From contig OX638130.1 in NCBI GenBank assembly GCA_951804985.1, positions 125,625,593-125,689,592 on the forward strand: a stretch of DNA of 64,000 nucleotides, in the 5' to 3' direction. The notes below the pieces were generated by a model. The model was not told the origin of the DNA. It saw only the letters and a program-made list of their open reading frames with translations, and made no database searches. The position numbers were made by a program, and so were the translations under genes. This document shows positions 24,681 to 36,460 of the stretch, piece by piece (position 1 is the stretch's first letter; each line of letters opens with the position of its first letter). This DNA comes from Dryomyza anilis (Eukaryota; Arthropoda; Insecta; Diptera; Dryomyzidae).

Positions 24681-26385
24681 GGAATTGTATTTGTTTTTTG
24701 GAATTTTATTATAGTTTTTATTGGCACAGTTTTTATTATAGTTATTTTGTGAATTTTTGGTTATTTGAAGCAAGGGGTATTTGAGATAATGATGGGTAAT
24801 TGGGTGCAAAAGGGTTTAGTTATAAGAATAATGTTTAGGCTATCAGTTTAAGCAAATTTTAGCAAATTTTCAAATGAGTAAAATTCAAAAACGTCCGAGT
24901 ATAGTAAAATTTGAAGGACAGAAAGTCAATCAGGAAATATTTAATATAAGTTGACTATGGATGAAATGATGTTTATACAAAAACTTATCACTGAATAAGT
25001 GAAGATTGTACAAAATTGGTGGAGAAGTTCAATGAATCAAATATTTTTGATATTATTGATAGGACCATAGTATAAAATATTTTTGAATCATGATCATTTT
25101 ATTATTTCCATATCAAACTCCATTCATTTACAATATGAATGGAGTTTGACACATAAACTTCTACTAGAGAAAATAATAAATAATATTAAAATCATTTCTA
25201 ATCTTAGTTCTCTTATTAATATTATTTAATTTATTTTCATTGACAAAATTCAATCTTCAAAACTGGCGATCTATTTGCTGATCACACATATATCTGCGCC
25301 TTAAGATTAGATTAAGATTATCATATTCTTAATCTCTGCATTAAGGAGATATGTGTCAGTTAATTTGTTTTCCAAAGGATTAAATGAATTAGCCTAAAGC
25401 AACACGATCAATAACATATAAGTATTTTAAAATAGAGATATTTACGTGTTACATCTATTGTTCAGACTCATTTCATTTTTTTCTGTCTGTTTATACTCTC
25501 TTCATATAAATAAATAAAAATACCTATAAAAAGTAGAGAAGCTCATTAAAAATGGTTGCGACGCGCGTTTGTGCAGCTGATCGCATCGCTGAGTTGGTTT
25601 TTCTTATCTACTTTTACCGATCTCGCAGCGATCGTCGACAGACAGACCTATACTGCAAATGGGGGTTGCTAAAAATAGGCAGGCTGCCGCAGAGACTCCG
25701 CCCTTTTCCCAATGAGATCACGTAATTTCTGCGGTGCCCGAGGAACTTGGTATATGGAACGCGGTATGATCTTCGAACTGTTTTTATGTTTTAAAATATT
25801 TTGCATTTTGTTTTGTAATTTATTGAATGTTATAAAAAAGATTTAATGTTTTTTACACGCTTTTTTAAAATCAACTTAATTCAAAGTCATTTAATTTCGC
25901 TCCATTGTAGATTTTGGAGTCGATGGGCATCAGATTCAGACTGATTACCCTATTATTTCAACTGGGGATTGAACCCGTTAACGAAATCGGTTTAAAAATC
26001 GCTTCATTATAAAAAGAAAACATAAGACCCCGACTTACAAAAATCATAAATAAACCGATATAAACAGTTTTGGGTTTTTACATGTCTGAAAATAGTCTTT
26101 AACAAAGACTCAAAAACAAACAGATCAATTTTATATAGGTCAAAATAGGTATATTTCAATTTTTTTATTAAAATTTTAATGCAACTTTTTAGCTTATTCG
26201 TCTTTAGTTCTTTTGTAAATAAAATAATTTATGTTTTTGTTTAATATGACAATGACATTTTTTATGGAATTTTATTGAAGAGGTCAACCCCTAAAAATAC
26301 CCTATTGGATGAGAAAAATCCATGTGGAGAATTTTAGCGAAATTCGAATACGGAAAATGGAGTCGCCAGAGCTCTAATCCCGTAT
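24681..26385. other. Intergenic with hairpins and a GC-rich island at 25.54-25.77 kb
   Basis: Two stem-loops stand out. One is a 15-bp perfect stem at 25113-25127 / 25135-25149; the other is a longer imperfect hairpin at 25279-25358. The island 25540-25770 has GCAGCTGATCGCATCGC and GCAGCGATCGTCGACAGAC and looks single-copy; it could be regulatory. No gene is supported. Confidence 0.35.
25279..25358. other. 80-nt imperfect hairpin, pre-miRNA-like in size
   Basis: The 5' arm has CACATAT, then CT, CCTTAA and GATTAAGA blocks. The 3' arm has TCTTAATC, TTAAGG, AG and ATATGTG in the opposite order, with small bulges and a ~9-nt loop (TTATCATAT). The size and bulged stem resemble a miRNA precursor, but transposon remnants can look the same. 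No known miRNA seed is recognised. Confidence 0.25.
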
Positions 26386-26480
26386 GACGATAATCGTCTA
26401 ACGATATCGTTTAGACTATAGTCTTAATTAAGCAAAAACGATAGCATTTTATGACTATCGTTTCAACGACGATCGTTTTT
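26386..26480. repeat. Cluster of consecutive perfect palindromes
   Basis: Within 46 bp lie GACGATAATCGTC (26386-26398), AACGATATCGTT (26400-26411), GACTATAGTC (26414-26423) and TTAATTAA (26424-26431). Next comes a stem AAACGATAG...CTATCGTTT with a short loop (about 26437-26463), then CGACGATCGTTTT. The CGAT/ATCG theme echoes family A interiors, but no family A terminus is present. Confidence 0.7.
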
Positions 26481-26965
26481 AAGTTATGTGATGAGAGCCC
26501 AGGACACCAAAGTTCGCGCTTTCGTACCTTAAGCAACAATTTGAAAAATAAATTGAATCATCGTCAATTTAATTTAGATTTTTGTAGAAAATGTATTTTA
26601 AAATTAGCGTTACGATGAAGATATCATCGGGACAGGCGAAATTGAAGTACTTAATAATGCCAGTATGTAACCCTGATCAAAAATATATATCGTTGGTGAT
26701 ACTGCAATACCGCTTACAAAATGGAATTTTACGTAGGGAAAAAATACTGTTTTGAGTCTCAATTCTGCACTTACTTCATTCAAAATTAAAATGTCATAAA
26801 TTATAATGAATTTATCTAATTTATCTGATTAACATATATATTAAATCCAAATTATAAGACAACATTGTCCGTAATTTGCGCGCTTTTGCAGTATCGTCAA
26901 CGATATACTTTTCTATAGGAACTTAATATGTTTCTGTTTTTGAAAAATGATCCAAATAAAAATGC

Positions 26966-27125
26966 AAAGTGTGATAGTAATAGTGAGGCTACAGCTCTTA
27001 AGAACCTAGGCCGAACTCTTGCACCATTTTCTATGAAAAGATGATGACAGTTGCTTGAATCGAAACCTGGACCTTTCGGCTCGTAGGTCAATGCACAAAC
27101 CAATTGAGCCACCGACGCTACATGT
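26966..27125 (-). mobile_element. SINE (tRNA-derived), short copy, minus strand
   Basis: Read on the minus strand it begins TAGCGTCGGTGGCTCAATTG, has GAGCCGAAAGGTCCAGG and GGTTTCGATTCAAG (B-box-like), and ends in TTCGGCCTAGGTTC then GAGCTGTAGCCTCACTATTA. The same landmarks occur in the 31.64 kb SINE, so it is one family with a shorter body here. The 5' side ends close to the family A element at 27160. Confidence 0.65.
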
Positions 27126-27159
27126 GTCAGTACACAGAGTGCTTTTAAAATAATCACTT

Positions 27160-27547
27160 CCCAGTCTGCCATGTCTCGGAGACCTTAAATGACTCGAAGC
27201 TTTCTCGAATAACTTCGTTAAAAAAGTTCGATCTCGTTGATTTTTCGATTCTAATTTATAAATTTGATTCTAATTTATAAAGATACGATAATAAAAAATT
27301 TATCAAATCTATATCGCAATATTTTTCGCAGCAATCTCGAACTTTGATCATTTTTTTCTTCGATATCGGTCGGATTTCTAAAAAGTTCTCGTATCGAGAC
27401 AACTCCGACTAAACGTTTCGATATCTACCTACCATGTAGGTCCATTTTGACTCTCGATATCATTACGAGAACGGATTCGATATCGTGTGATTTCTCCATC
27501 TACTCGCATTGATTTCGTAACGATATCAAAACGAGGGGCATAGTGGG
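27160..27547 (+). mobile_element. MITE, family A, copy 3 (388 bp, TSD TT)
   Basis: Begins CCCAGTCTGCCATGTCTCGG and ends GAGGGGCATAGTGGG, flanked by TT at 27158-27159 and 27548-27549. Same block order as copies 1, 2 and 4. Non-coding. Confidence 0.85.
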
Positions 27548-27927
27548 TTAGTTTATATTTTGTATCCAATTTTGTTATGTTTTATGTTTGTTTAAACAGT
27601 GATAAAATTTCCTAAGAGATGACATATTCATTTTTTTTTTAGTTTATTGCTTTTGTTCAATTTTGAAATTGTCGATTTGAATACCAAAACGAAATTGTTG
27701 AGGTCCATTTCTCATATTTCCCATATTCTTCTCATTCAATAGGGCATTTTTAGGAGTTGACCTTATCTCGGTTTTAAATCCAGATTAAACCCAAAATATT
27801 TATAATTGCTTCGAATATCGGTTATGTTTTCTGTTTTAAAGGATTCAATCTCAAGAATATAATAAAGAAAGCTAATAAACCTTATAGAATTTAAATTCAT
27901 TTGAAAGCAAAAACCTTGTTTTAAACT

Positions 27928-28090
27928 GATCGGCCTCAGCAGTCCATGGAACGTACAGAATTAGCATACTAAAAAAAACGGGTTCGAATCGCGGCTTCGG
28001 AATGGACGCTCCTGGTAATATTAACCTCAAAAATGTATTGTAAAAGAGCTGTTCTCAAAACATAGAGAACAGCTCTATTACAACAAAACT
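27928..28090 (+). mobile_element. Possible diverged SINE fragment with terminal hairpin
   Basis: CGGCCTCAGCAGTCCATGG and GGGTTCGAATCGCGGC give weak A- and B-box-like matches. Just after, GTAAAAGAGCTGTTCTC (28040-28056) and GAGAACAGCTCTATTAC (28065-28081) form a 17-bp stem with one mismatch. Family membership is uncertain. Confidence 0.3.
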
Positions 28091-28126
28091 GAGAAAAAAA
28101 AGTGCTGTGGAACTTACGAGATACTA

Positions 28127-28324
28127 GGGGTTTCCAATTCCGAAGTAGTTTGGCAATCCGGGGATTTTCGGGATAAAAATCCTGATATTTTTAGTGCCAA
28201 ATTTAGTAATTTTCATTTTATATGCACATTATTTTTATTGGCAATTCGGGGATTTCATTTTGGGGTTTTTGGTATTGATTGTTTCCGGTATCCCGAAATT
28301 TCGAAAATCCGGGATTGAAAACCC
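28127..28324. mobile_element. TIR element, 198 bp, TSD TACTA
   Basis: Left end GGGGTTTCCAATTCCG and right end CGGGATTGAAAACCC are inverted, with perfect 5-bp flanks TACTA at 28122-28126 and 28325-28329. The interior has several CGGGATTT/AAATCCCG-like words. No coding capacity. Superfamily not assigned. Confidence 0.7.
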
Positions 28325-28329
28325 TACTA

Positions 28330-30879
28330 GATTCCTATCAAACAAAAAAAAAACTTAATAAAAAACACCCACATATATTTATTAAAGGCGGTTAAAAAAT
28401 TCGAGAAATTAATATTTTAACAAAAAAAGATATCCAGAAGAAAAAAAATAATAAATTATAAAAAGTTTATAGGCTCATAACTATATCTCTTTATGAGCGC
28501 TTTATAAAAATAAGAGCATATTTTGCACCCCCAATGATTGTCATTTGATTAACACTCAAATGCTCCATTTTTTAAATTTAACGCTCGTTTTTTTCAGACT
28601 GCTGTGTGTCACTCAAAGTGAGACAAATAAATGAAAAAATTGCCCACTGGAAAATATCCCAAAAAGAATTTCCTCATTTTTATTTCTTCCTTTTTATTTT
28701 TCCCTACCGCACTGTATGAGGTAGGGAAATTCTGCGCCAACAACTCACCACCATTAACACCACAACACCAACATAAACTGGAAAAGGACGAAGTAGAGAT
28801 GGATGAGGTGGTGGTGAAAAACAGGCGCAAAACCGACCCGCAAACAGGGGAAATTTTATTTTTTTGAGTGCGGTTTGTTTGATTGCTGTGCGCGGCTGCT
28901 GCCATGACAGCCACAATGCACAAGCACAAGGACGAGGAGTACAAACAGAGAGCAAAAATTAAAAAAGAAGTATTGAAAAAAATATCCCTGGAAAGAATTT
29001 CCAGTGTGCGCGGTCAGGGGGTTGTTTTTGTGCCCACCAACACCACACAACAGAAGAACACACATCAGACGATGTGGTTGACGGACGACGCTGTTGCTGT
29101 CGCCTTTTAACTTGTGGCGTCTTTGCGTTGTAGTTCGCAGTCGTTGTTATCGTCGACGTCGCTTTGCGCTCTTCTGACAACAAAGGGGAGGCTCGTGCAA
29201 GAAAAAGAAGCCATGAGTATGGCGGCGGCTGCTGTTGCTGCCGTTGCGAGTCTTTCTTGACGTATGACAGGCGGTTAGTGTTGCGTTTTCTTTCGTAGAT
29301 TTGTTTGTTTTAATCGTGTTGTTGTTGTTGTTGCAAAGAGAGGTGCATGCAGTTCTACTAGTGACACACACACCCACAATGTTGTCCGCAGCCAAATAGG
29401 CCGCAATACGGCAGCAGCAGCAACAACGATGTCGGTGTCACGAGAGACAAACATGTGGAGGCCCACAAGACGACCGTGGAATGCGTTGAGTTCGTTTTGT
29501 TGTTGTTGTCGTTGTCGTTGACTTGTGCCTCCTCAAGATGCAGCTCCATGTGTGTGTTTGTTTTTTTTTGTTGTTTTTGTTATATATGTGTTGTTGTTTT
29601 TTCTTGTCATTCATTCATTTTTATGAAGTCGCGCACATGTCATACATTGCACTATTTACAACAAAAACAAACGACTCGATAACAACAACAAACAGTAACA
29701 GAGCTCTCTTGTGTACAGGGTGCAGCTGCAATTTTTCTTTTTTATGGATTTTTAAAAATTATGAACAATGGCATTAGTAGATTTGTTTTTCAGTTTTTTA
29801 TGTGTTGCAAGAGGCTTGCGCCTTGTTGTCTTTTATATCATTTTGTCATTTATAATATTTTTTGTGATTTCATTTTCTTTAATATTTCGACATTTTTATT
29901 TTACGGACATTGTCAAGATGTCAACACGTGAGGCATTTAGACCGTGACTTGCGCTGGGTTGCTACAATTGCACCTGGCCGTTTGACAAAAGGGAGTAGGA
30001 CATGTAATTTCCAAACTAAAATTTTATAATTTGTTTTTTTTTTAATTTTATTTTAAATTTATAAGTTTTGCGATTTTTCTAAGTTACCTTTTGTTAAGGG
30101 ATTTTCACATTTCTTATAAATTTGTCTGTATTTAGTTTTCAATAATTTTAAAAGTAAAATACGAAATTGATTTTGTAAGTAAATTTAATTTCAAAAGATT
30201 TGGAATGCATTTTCATAAAATTATTATTTTTTTCCGTGGAATATTTTTTTTCACATAAATAAAATTATTTTCATACAAATTCATACAAATTTTCATATAC
30301 AAATTTATTAACGGTCAGGTTCCAGCTTTCAATCGAATTTCATATAAAATTTGTAAAAAAATCAAAAATTTTGAATTACAGGTCACAGTACAAACCAATA
30401 CAAATCAATAAAACCACAATACAAATCAATTTAATCCATTTAACTTAAAGCAAACGGGATTCAATTTTTTTTTTAATGAGACATCGATTTTAAAATCGAA
30501 TCAAAATCTGGAACAGGTTCGTATATATCAGAACAATAAAAAAAAATCATATCGAAATATTATTCACGATAAGTCAAAATATCGAAATTGAAGGGTTCGG
30601 TGCAAAAAAGGGTGAAATCCATTCTTTCACTTAACTGGCAAATCAATAAAAACTGTTTAAAATTGCCAATTTTGCCATTTTTTGTTTAAAAAAGAATCTA
30701 TCGTATAAACTACGTATGTATTGCTGGGTTTACAAAGAAAAAAACTAAAATTTTCCATGTAACTTGGCTTAAAAACATAATTTAAACTGCTGGACTTTTG
30801 TTATATACAAAAATAGCATTTTATTGTATTAAAATTAAATGTTTGTGGTTTTATCCTTCAGATACATTGCCACCATAAG
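28330..30879. other. Intergenic with GC-rich island at 28.6-29.95 kb
   Basis: The island has CAA/GTT and CAC-rich microsatellite-like stretches (for example GTTGTTGTTGTTG near 29318). Many overlapping frames of 60-111 codons on both strands carry no family motifs. The sequence looks single-copy and could hold cis-regulatory DNA. From 30000 on it is AT-rich without recognisable content. Confidence 0.35.
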
Positions 30880-31145
30880 TTCAATATTGAAAAATTTGAT
30901 CTCATTTGAAAGGTAATGAAATGTTGTTAGAAAAAAACATGTTTTAAAATAGTTAACGTTGAGTGCATTATTGATGTAGTTTTGTGATAATGAAAAAAAA
31001 TATTATGTGCTGACCACAAAAATCGGTTTAAAACTTTGGGACCATCATTTCTTATTATGTTTGTATTAGATATTCTAAAAACGAGTAAATCATTAGAAAG
31101 AGCAATTTATTACCTTTCAAATGAGACCAAATTTTTCAATATTGA
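30880..31145. mobile_element. Inverted-repeat element, ~266 bp
   Basis: Left arm TTCAATATTGAAAAATTTGA continuing to CTCATTTGAAAGGTAATGAA (30880-30920). Right arm TTATTACCTTTCAAATGAGA continuing to TTTTTCAATATTGA (31107-31145). The arms are about 39 bp with few mismatches. Non-coding; target duplication unclear. Confidence 0.5.
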
Positions 31146-31236
31146 GTAAATGGTTCACGTTCCACAGTAGTTCAACTAAATGCAAAATTTTAAATATCGA
31201 CGAAATTTTGCTATTTATTAAGGGATAGAAAAATAT

Positions 31237-31377
31237 TGGCGCATATTCATAAACAATTTAAGGTCGACTTTAAATTTAAAATCAGTTTTTTTTTTGACAA
31301 TTTTCAGATAGTATAAAATGTCAAAAAGTTGATTTTAATTTTAAAGTCGACTTTAAATTGTCTATGAATATGCGCCA
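31237..31377. mobile_element. Inverted-repeat hairpin element, 141 bp
   Basis: The arms start TGGCGCATATTCATA and end TATGAATATGCGCCA. Further in, GGTCGACTTTAAATTTAAAA faces TTTTAATTTTAAAGTCGACT. About 50 bp per arm with an AT-rich centre. Resembles a small MITE. Confidence 0.65.
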
Positions 31378-31638
31378 TTTTTTTTTAAGAAAAAAAAAAA
31401 CGCGTCAAAGATTTTTTGGCACAGAACATGTCAGTACATTTTTAAAAAGATCGGAGCTCATAAAGACATTTTTGTCGAAAAGCGCAAAGGCAAATATTTA
31501 TTTTTAAACGGTAAAAAATTTTCCACATTATTTTTATTGATTGGCAATGATAAATTTAAGAAATTAAACATTGATAGTATAATTTTGTAAAAGGTATAGT
31601 GATTCTATTAGTATTTAATTCGGATATATTACGTAATT

Positions 31639-31929
31639 GTAGCTCAGCGGTAGCTCAGTGGTTAGTGCGTTGGACTGCGAGCCGAAAGGTCCCCGGTTCA
31701 AGCCTGGACTGGGGCTAACATTTTTCTATACCGCGCTACCTCTCGTCAGTAAATGGCAAACCTACGAGAGTAAAACCATTGCCTATGAAAAGCTCTCACC
31801 CGCCGTTCGGATTCGGCAATAAACTGTAGGTCCCACCACTCTGAGTACAAATATAACATGCACAGCTCAAAATTGTGAGAGAGCTTGGCCGAAGTTCTAT
31901 ATAGGACTGTAGCGCCAAAGTATTATTAT
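31639..31929 (+). mobile_element. SINE, tRNA-derived, complete copy with 14-bp TSD
   Basis: Perfect target duplications TATATTACGTAATT lie at 31625-31638 and 31930-31943. The tRNA-like head has an A box (TAGCTCAGTGGTTAGTGCG) and B box (GGTTCAAGCC); its first bases GTAGCTCAGCG are partly duplicated. The body includes CTACGAGAGTAAAACCATTG. The tail is GAGCTTGGCCGAAGTTC, then GACTGTAGCGCC and an (ATT)n run. By analogy with other SINEs, RNA polymerase III would transcribe it and a partner LINE would mobilise it. The (ATT)n tail differs from the poly(A) of the LINE at 17 kb, so that LINE is probably not its partner. Confidence 0.88.
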
Positions 31930-31943
31930 TATATTACGTAATT

Positions 31944-33555
31944 TACCATTTAAATATGGATGATTTTGGTACCAAACGACGAAGGTTTCGAAGGTTTTTT
32001 TGCACTAAATCCTTCAATTGCTTTTTCCATAGTGAATTCAAACAAGATTTTTGCAATAGATCAATAGTGAAACGAATGCATTACTTATAGATGTAATGGA
32101 ATGTACACACATTTCACGAAAAAATTTCGTCAACTACCTGGATTCAACATATTGATGAATTCATTCATTGAATTAAAATCGTATTTTTAAAATGTTTTCC
32201 ATTTGCAATATTTTTTTTAACATCAAATTTCAAACACAAATTTGTCTCCATTCACACATTTATGTATTTATTATTCTTAAAGGATTTATAATATATAATT
32301 GCTTATTATTTGAAGCCTTCATTTCATCATATTAATGAAAAACTGAACATCATATTAATGAATTTGGTTCATCAAACCATATTAATTTAAATATCATAAA
32401 TCTTATAAGTATTATAAATACGTAAATGAACACCAATTTTTGTGTGAAATTTGATGATATAAAAATATTAAAAATGAAGAACCTGAAAAAATACGATTTT
32501 AGTTCAAAAAATATTAAAATATGTTTAGTGTTGTGGACTGTTTTAGTCATCCCAAAGAAGTTACATATTAAACATTTTTTTAATTACTAATTAACACAAA
32601 TGGATTCTTTTGGAAGCCACGATCAGTAAAATGTTTTTTTTTTGAAAACAGACGCGATAATTATTTGTGATTTTTAGTCAAAATTCAAACACTTTTTAAG
32701 AGTACTTTCCAGCTCAATCGGATTCTGATATATTTGGAAAATGGTTGTATTATATATTTTATAATTTATTACAATTTTTAGTGGATTTCGTAGATACCTT
32801 CTGTAGACGTTCTTGCAAAAAATCGACAAATGGACTTCGAAATCATGTATCTCGTACCAAAATTAGCCAGAAACTAAAATTCTCATAATAAAAACGGTGA
32901 TTCTTCTTCACATTATGCGATTAAAACTAAACTAGTTTAGAATGATATCGGTGTTTTGTCGTTATTGATATCGAAAAAGTTTTCATTTTCGATAAAACGA
33001 TTTGTTCTTTTTTTAGAATATTTTGTTTTTGGCGAAATTCAAAACATATCACAACTCAATTACAAATTTGGAGATCATTTGAAAAAGTGTTCATTATTGT
33101 TTCGATACTAATAATTATCGTTCAGTGAGTTGAATGGTTGTTACATTTAACATTGTAAATAAAATCATTTATGAATTATTCAAAAATGTCGAATTGTATT
33201 ATATTTTCTAAAAAACTTAAATTGGTTAGAGATGATGTTTCATAAATTTCAAAATGTATCAAATGTGTTTTCCTGCATAAACAATTTATATTTTATTTTA
33301 ATATCAATTAAACTACGAATATTACTAATGCATTCATGGTCGGATGTTTATAACAATAATTTTTACAAATATAATAAAGTTTGGAATCGACTAGATTCAA
33401 AAGTTTTTAATTTTTTGAGAGTACAATCTTGTATAATCATTATTTAAATTTTGATGGGATAATAATCTGAAGTTAACTATTAAAAACTAAGATTTAATTC
33501 GGTATTTATTTAGGAAATTCGTTGAATAATTAAAATGTGAATCTACAAATCGATG
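31944..33555. other. AT-rich intergenic, repeat debris
   Basis: Positions 32130-32400 contain repeated TATTGATGAA/CATATTAATGAA words also seen at 62.1-62.7 kb, suggesting an old shared element. An isolated CTACCTG (CAGGTAG reversed) is at 32134-32140. No gene is seen. Confidence 0.3.
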
Positions 33556-33654
33556 TACTACTCGATTTTAGTAGAATACATTTAAATATGACTATTATTT
33601 AAATTAAAAAAAAAATAGTCATACTTAAATGTATTCCACTAAAATCGAGTAGTA
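33556..33654. mobile_element. Inverted-repeat hairpin, 99 bp
   Basis: Left arm TACTACTCGATTTTAGTAGA through ATGACTATT (33556-33597) faces right arm AATAGTCATACTTAAATG through CGAGTAGTA (33613-33654), with a couple of mismatches and a 15-bp AT loop. MITE-like or a local inverted duplication. Confidence 0.55.
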
Positions 33655-36460
33655 TTTATTTTATATAAAATATTCAAATTACAAATATTAAATGAATCTC
33701 GATGTACTCGAAACAATTATAAGTTTAGAGTTACTAAAAAGTTACTAAAAAAAAAAAAATAATTTTGAAAGGAATTTTAAAATGAAAGAAATTTTAATAA
33801 ATTTGTTTGAAATAAAATTTGTACTTTATAAAATGTGTACTTTATTAAAAAAAAATAATAATATTTTCCCAAAATGTTCACATATTATTTTTTTTTCAAG
33901 TATTTCTTGATTGATATCTACGTATATCACAGCAACTATTACTAATTAAATATTTTAAATGCGATACACATACTTTTATAATTCATAAACAAAAATTAGT
34001 TTTTAAATTTTTTATATTAAAGGCGTACAAAACGCGGTGCGCTCTCTTCAAAGTTTCTAAACGGTCTTTCTTTTTTTTTACTTCTCAATTATTATTTTCA
34101 TTTATTATTTTTTTTTTGATTTACATATAATTTCTGTGGCCATAAAACACTGCCAAAGCAGCCGACAAATATATTTTCAATGCTCAACAAAAAAAAAAAA
34201 AAAAATTATGCGCGCGCCATATTTTATTTTTGTGCGTTTTTAAATTTATTTTGCGCGCGCTCACGTACTTTTTCGAATACCCCTTTTAAACAATTTGAAC
34301 ATATAATTCAATTTTTTTTTAGCTTATTTGCATTTCCAGTTATTGTTGTAAGAGGAGTGAGTGAGTTTGTGTTATTAAAAATGTTTGTTGTCGAAACTCA
34401 TGGGTCTGAGTCCCAGACTCGCAGCATTACCGCATTTAGAAATTGTTGTGTGGCCGAGACGAGGCGGCTGCATTCATTGCAAAATGTGTCAGATTCACCC
34501 TCGAAACCGGATCAGAATCTGCAGCAGCGGCTGAAGCGACAGGATGTGGCTGATGTTTGATGGCGGCGCAGGGAAGCCGCTCACATAAGTGGCTGCTCGT
34601 TGAGAATGGGGTGGTTGGGTTGGTTAGAGCTGAGTTGAGTTGGTCACACGAGCACACGAGCAGCAGCAACAACATAAACACATGGTTAATGCGATTCTTT
34701 TATTTTTCGTACTCGTGCAGGGTGGTTCATATGGTGGTTTTTTGGTTTGGTTTTGCATTCGGTTAATGGGGTTGATTTGTTTGGTGGGAAAGCCAAGCTT
34801 ACTTTTTTTGTAGGTTTTGTTGTTATTTTAGTTGCACACATGTGCGAATGAATGAGTGAGTAGTTTGTGTAAGAAAGAGCGCGCAATATGTGTAACGCGA
34901 TATGCGGCTGCTTAATGTGGTTGTTGGTTGTATGAAGGGGTTTGAAGTGAGGTACAGGAGGTGGATTTTTTAGGTCTGGGGGAGGAGGAAAAAATGCGGT
35001 GGCCGTATTATTATTTTAATGCATTTGCAATGAGCACTTCGGGGAGTAAAATGAGTAGAAAATCGCATGAGAGAATTTCTATTAACGATGTCGTTGTTTG
35101 AAAGATGGGCGACCGCGGCGGACCACGGTATGATAAACGACAGAACAGAAACAAAAGAGCGAATTTTAAGAACGAGCTCACAGTATGAGTAAGAGCAGGG
35201 AAAGTGCTCACAACATAAGCTTGAAAGCATGAGGTGGTAATTTTTAGGTGGGTGAATGAGGCCGCAAAGAGTGTTTTATATGCGGTCTTTTTGAAGTTTT
35301 CCACATTTTTTTTGTGGCTCACCACCCACACAATTCAGAGCAGAGCGCACTCTCCGTTGTGGGGAGAGCAATTCAAGTTTATTGGGGGGTTTCAGCTAAG
35401 AAAGCTCATTTTTAAACAAAAGAGTGTTGTTTTTGAAATGTTCGTGATGGTGAGTCTGTGACTGGAAGTAAAGGCCGCGTCTGAGGTTGAGTTGGTGCGT
35501 CCGTTAAGAGCGCACTTAATTGAGCGGGAGAGCGCGCTTTTTTTTCACACCCACTCATTGAGCATTATTGAAAGAGTAAAAATGTTTGGAATGGTGTGAG
35601 TTTTGTGTAGAATTTTTATTTTATTTATTTTTCTCGTGTGGCGACAACATTTTTGTGTCAATGTCGTTTTAAATGCCGAACTATGTTAGTATGTGTGAAT
35701 AAGCATATGTGTGTGTGTGTTCGTGTGTATTCGTTTGTGTGTGTTTGTATAGATGTGTGTGTTTGTATAGATGTTTGTGTCTGTATTTTAGTTGGGAAAT
35801 TCGTGGCATTTTTGTGGCCATTTGTATGGTTAACCGTGGTTGGTCGCTTGGTCAACACAAATATAAACTTTGTCAACGCAAAACCGCTATAAAAATATTG
35901 ACAACGCGAGCCGAGACGAGTCGAGCCGCCCGTTGGCAGCGGGCAAAACTATTAATGCGTATTTTGTGCATGATGATTTTTTAATAAACGATTTTATTGT
36001 TTTCTTTCGTTTATTTATGTTAACTAATGCATTTATTAATGAGTTTAAAATATATATTTTTATATTATATTAAATTTTTTATAAAAAATTATAAAATATT
36101 AAAATTTTTATAAAACATATTTAAATTTAAAACAAAACAAACAAAAAAAAAAAATAAAAAGGTTAAATTAAAAAAAAAAATCAAAATAAAAAAATTATAA
36201 ATATCAGAATTATAAGTTTATTCAAAAATTTCAAAATCAATTTTATTTATCCATTCATAATTTCATTATTCGAATACCGACTTCAAATATATTAAAAGAA
36301 TTACTTTAAAAAAATGCACATACCATTTTTCATTATCCCAAAAAAAAAACTCACAAAAAAAAACCACACAAAGCATTGCTACTACATTGTTCAAAAAAAA
36401 AAGAATAATTAAAAAACAAACATTTAAAAAATACAACAGTCAAAAAAACTGACCTCAATT
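33655..36460. other. Intergenic with a GC-richer island at 34.03-35.96 kb
   Basis: The island is apparently single-copy, with CGCGCGC words near 34211 and 34253, CAG/CAA runs near 34500-34670 and a GT-rich microsatellite at about 35706-35790. Numerous overlapping short frames show no family motif. It may be regulatory DNA. From 36030 on the DNA is A-rich. Confidence 0.35.
35706..35790. repeat. GT-rich microsatellite
   Basis: Interrupted TG dinucleotide runs (TATGTGTGTGTGTGTTCGTG and following), with a repeated GTTTGTATAGATG phrase. Confidence 0.85.

Noticed and set aside
31645..31720. Possible functional tRNA gene
   Set aside because: The cloverleaf is poor, the A- and B-box head continues into a SINE body with an (ATT)n tail, and the unit is flanked by a 14-bp target duplication.
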